Below are positions 61,818 through 64,000 of a stretch of 64,000 nt of DNA, in pieces. Under the pieces are notes generated by a model. The model saw only the letters and a program-made list of their open reading frames with translations. It was not told where the DNA came from and did not search any database. The stretch is from the NCBI GenBank assembly GCA_964035015.1, contig OZ036008.1, positions 3,075,612-3,139,611 on the forward strand. The letters are read 5' to 3'. Numbering within the stretch: position 1 is the stretch's first letter; every line of letters starts with the position of its first letter. This DNA comes from Corallium rubrum. Lineage: Eukaryota; Cnidaria; Anthozoa; Scleralcyonacea; Coralliidae. Both the position numbers and the translations under genes were made by a program.

Positions 61818-64000
61818 ATTAACTCTAACTTAGCTAAACCCCTTTCAAAAACTGCCTGTAGAGCATCAGGTGGAATAAGCCTACTTTTCAAAAATAGTTA
61901 CAAAAAATACATAACTATAACAAAGAACACAGAAAATTTCCTTTGGAGCAAAATTTCCAAGGAAATGCTAGATTCTGACAAAGATCTATATATCTGTGGT
62001 ACATATATACCACCTGAAAAATCAAAATATTATGACAATAAAATATTTGAAGAACTTGAAAACGACTTAGTTAACTTCTCATCGAGAGGAAATATTCTAG
62101 TACTTGGTGACCTTAATGCTAGGACAGGTAAACTTGAGGATTTTGTTTCAAATGAAGGGAGTGATCACATTAATGACACTAGTGATAGCTCTTTTCAACC
62201 CCCAGAGAGACAAAACTTTGATATAACAACCAATAATCATGGAAAACAATTGATAAATATTTGCAAAAGTACCGACATGAGGATACTAAATGGTCGGACC
62301 AATGGTGACTCCTTGGGAAGACCTACTTTTCATGGTAAAAATGGAACCAGTGCAGTTGATTATATCATCTGTAACCAAAACTTAATGCCAAAAGTTAAAA
62401 ATCTAGTTGTTAAATCCCCCTGCTATCTATCTGACCATAGCCAAGTTATAACTTGGATCAATCTACACAAAACCACTAACTCTCATAATATTATATCCTC
62501 ACAACCCCCATTAACAAAACTGCCACTAAAATATATTTGGACTGATGAATCGAGTGACTCTTTTAGAAAAGAACTGAAATCAGCCGAATTACAAAGAAAA
62601 TTAAACACATTCCTTGATGATGACTTCTCTTCTGACAGAGAAAGCATTAACAAATGTGTCAATGAATTTCAAAATATTATCAATGTAGCATCCAAAAAAT
62701 CTCTAAAAATCAAAAAGAAAAAATATCGACGTAAGATTAATAACATTGCAAATAAAAAATGGTTCGATAAAGATTGTAGATTTAAAAGACACCAGTTACG
62801 AAAACTAGCTAACCAGAAACATAGAGATCCAAATAATACTGAAATCAGAATTGCATACCATACCGCTCTAAAAGATTATAAAAACACTTTAGAAACGAAA
62901 AAGAACAATTTTCATTTTAATAAAATCCAAGAACTTGAAAATGCTAGCAATGATCCTTTACTTTTCTGGAAAACACTTAGAAACAGCAGTGATGACCTTG
63001 ATTTTAATGATACTAAAAAAATACCACAACCAAGCGAATGGCTCAACCATTTTGAAACACTACATTCGGAACATCAATTAAATAAGGAACAAGACGCAAT
63101 TATTAAATGTCTAAAAGACTACGAGAGAATGAAAGACAATTTTAATGAACTTGATGACATCATCACAGAAGATGAACTACTAAAAGCAGCGAAAAAACTA
63201 AAATCAAAAAAAGCTGTATATAATGACAGAATTAGTAATGAAATGATTAAATGTAGTGTTGAAATTCTCTCCAAAGGTTTTTTAAAAGTTTTTAACAATA
63301 TTTTAACATCGGGGAAGTTTCCTGAATTATGGACTGAAGGCCTTATAACCCCGATCCATAAATCGGGAAACTCCCTCGATCCCAACAACTATCGAGGTAT
63401 TTGTGTCTCAAGCTGCATGGGCAAATTATTTTGCTCAATTATGAACAATAGATTAATGAATTCTGCAAATAAAAAGAAACTAATTCGCCCTACTCAAATC
63501 GGATTTATGCCAGGAAACAGAACGGCAGACCATGTTCTCACACTGAAAACTCTACATGATGAATACGTTAAACAGAGTAAGAATGAGAAAATCTATACAT
63601 GTTTTGTCGACTTTAGAAAAGCTTTTGATTCCGTTTGGCATCAAGGCTTATTCTACCAATTACTCAAAAATAACATAGGAGGACATTTCTATGATTTAAT
63701 TCAAGACCTCTATTCAAGCACCAAATGTGCAATAAAACTTTCCGATAACAGAACTCCGTTTTTCCCCTACAAAAAGGGAGTTCGTCAAGGATGCATTTTG
63801 AGCCCTTTACTATTTAATATTTATATAAATGAACTCCCAAAACTATTCGAACAAACACAATCAGATCCATTTGTATTACCAAACGGGACTGCTATAAACA
63901 GTCTCCTATATGCAGATGATCTCATTATACTTTCACGCTCAAAATCAGGTCTACAAAACTGTTTAAACCAACTGCACGAATGGTGTAGTAAGTGGCTAAT
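61818..64000 (+). CDS. non-LTR retrotransposon ORF (APE endonuclease + reverse transcriptase), 5' truncated
   Basis: One frame is open from a stop at 61815 to the window end (over 720 codons) without a stop. The first third is the C-terminal part of an APE endonuclease: ASGGISLLF, LVLGDLNARTG, AVDYIICN and the closing LSDHSQV. A basic linker follows, then reverse transcriptase: LITPIHKSG...NNYRGI, GFMPGNRTADHV, FVDFRKAFDSVWH (motif A), GVRQGCILSPLLFNIYIN (B) and LLYADDLIIL (C, with the DD pair). The N-terminal APE motifs and any ORF1 are missing, so this copy was truncated on insertion next to the satellite. It looks like the Jockey/CR1 group by RT motifs; the clade is not settled. It continues beyond 64000. 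Confidence 0.9.
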   Translation, partial: MNSNLAKPLSKTACRASGGISLLFKNSYKKYITITKNTENFLWSKISKEMLDSDKDLYICGTYIPPEKSKYYDNKIFEELENDLVNFSSRGNILVLGDLNARTGKLEDFVSNEGSDHINDTSDSSFQPPERQNFDITTNNHGKQLINICKSTDMRILNGRTNGDSLGRPTFHGKNGTSAVDYIICNQNLMPKVKNLVVKSPCYLSDHSQVITWINLHKTTNSHNIISSQPPLTKLPLKYIWTDESSDSFRKELKSAELQRKLNTFLDDDFSSDRESINKCVNEFQNIINVASKKSLKIKKKKYRRKINNIANKKWFDKDCRFKRHQLRKLANQKHRDPNNTEIRIAYHTALKDYKNTLETKKNNFHFNKIQELENASNDPLLFWKTLRNSSDDLDFNDTKKIPQPSEWLNHFETLHSEHQLNKEQDAIIKCLKDYERMKDNFNELDDIITEDELLKAAKKLKSKKAVYNDRISNEMIKCSVEILSKGFLKVFNNILTSGKFPELWTEGLITPIHKSGNSLDPNNYRGICVSSCMGKLFCSIMNNRLMNSANKKKLIRPTQIGFMPGNRTADHVLTLKTLHDEYVKQSKNEKIYTCFVDFRKAFDSVWHQGLFYQLLKNNIGGHFYDLIQDLYSSTKCAIKLSDNRTPFFPYKKGVRQGCILSPLLFNIYINELPKLFEQTQSDPFVLPNGTAINSLLYADDLIILSRSKSGLQNCLNQLHEWCSKWL

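Noticed and set aside
62180-63388. Minus-strand ORFs in the retrotransposon
   Set aside because: They are shadows of the continuous plus-strand endonuclease/reverse transcriptase frame.

Overview
The window is metazoan nuclear DNA. It holds split genes with GT-AG introns, two recognisable animal host genes, and introns packed with fold-back elements, minisatellites, tRNA- and 5S-derived repeats and a non-LTR retrotransposon. The repeat style and the anthozoan-like make-up of the large DNA transposon suggest an invertebrate, plausibly a cnidarian. That placement is inference; nothing here fixes the species.

Host genes: (1) The 3' part of VPS53 (GARP/EARP tethering subunit) lies on the + strand, with six coding exons between 396 and 23412. 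The first intron in the window is about 20.7 kb. (2) A complete GUSB (lysosomal beta-glucuronidase) gene lies on the + strand, with twelve coding exons from 28401 to 59380. The exons sum to 1962 nt (653 aa) and every junction keeps frame. Both catalytic glutamates are present, 89 residues apart as in the human enzyme. One intron uses a GC donor and one exon is only 33 nt.

Mobile virus-like element: a full-length Maverick/Polinton occupies 1659-18881 (17,223 bp) inside the big VPS53 intron. It has TTTTAA target duplications at 1653-1658 and 18882-18887, and near-identical terminal inverted repeats of about 508 bp starting with AG. Its block is: a left membrane protein (+); then, on the minus strand, protein-primed DNA polymerase B, a zinc-ribbon/VLTF3-like protein, a coiled-coil membrane protein, a PD-(D/E)XK-type nuclease, a frameshifted small membrane gene and two more small proteins; a deoxynucleoside kinase (+); three minus-strand genes (membrane protein, lectin-fold candidate, 473-aa tail-anchored protein); and a rightward morphogenesis block of integrase with chromodomain, penton, membrane-active protein, double jelly-roll major capsid, packaging ATPase and a conserved partner. 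Replication, integration, capsid and packaging functions are all present. I could not find an adenain-like maturation protease. Many ORFs start directly after a short TATA-type motif, which suggests virus-style promoters.

Layout of the rest: 18888-21272 nested TIR elements; 21512-22490 pentamer satellites; 23413-28400 intergenic, with a 1.36-kb fold-back element; 28635-33718 GUSB intron 1, carrying a tandem 277-bp tRNA-like SINE array inserted with a 15-bp target duplication; 33902-43059 minisatellites and fold-backs; 43236-57696 many fold-back elements and SINE-like tRNA/5S repeats; 59381-61817 downstream repeats including seven copies of a 170-bp satellite; 61818-64000 a 5'-truncated non-LTR retrotransposon (endonuclease plus reverse transcriptase) running off the window.
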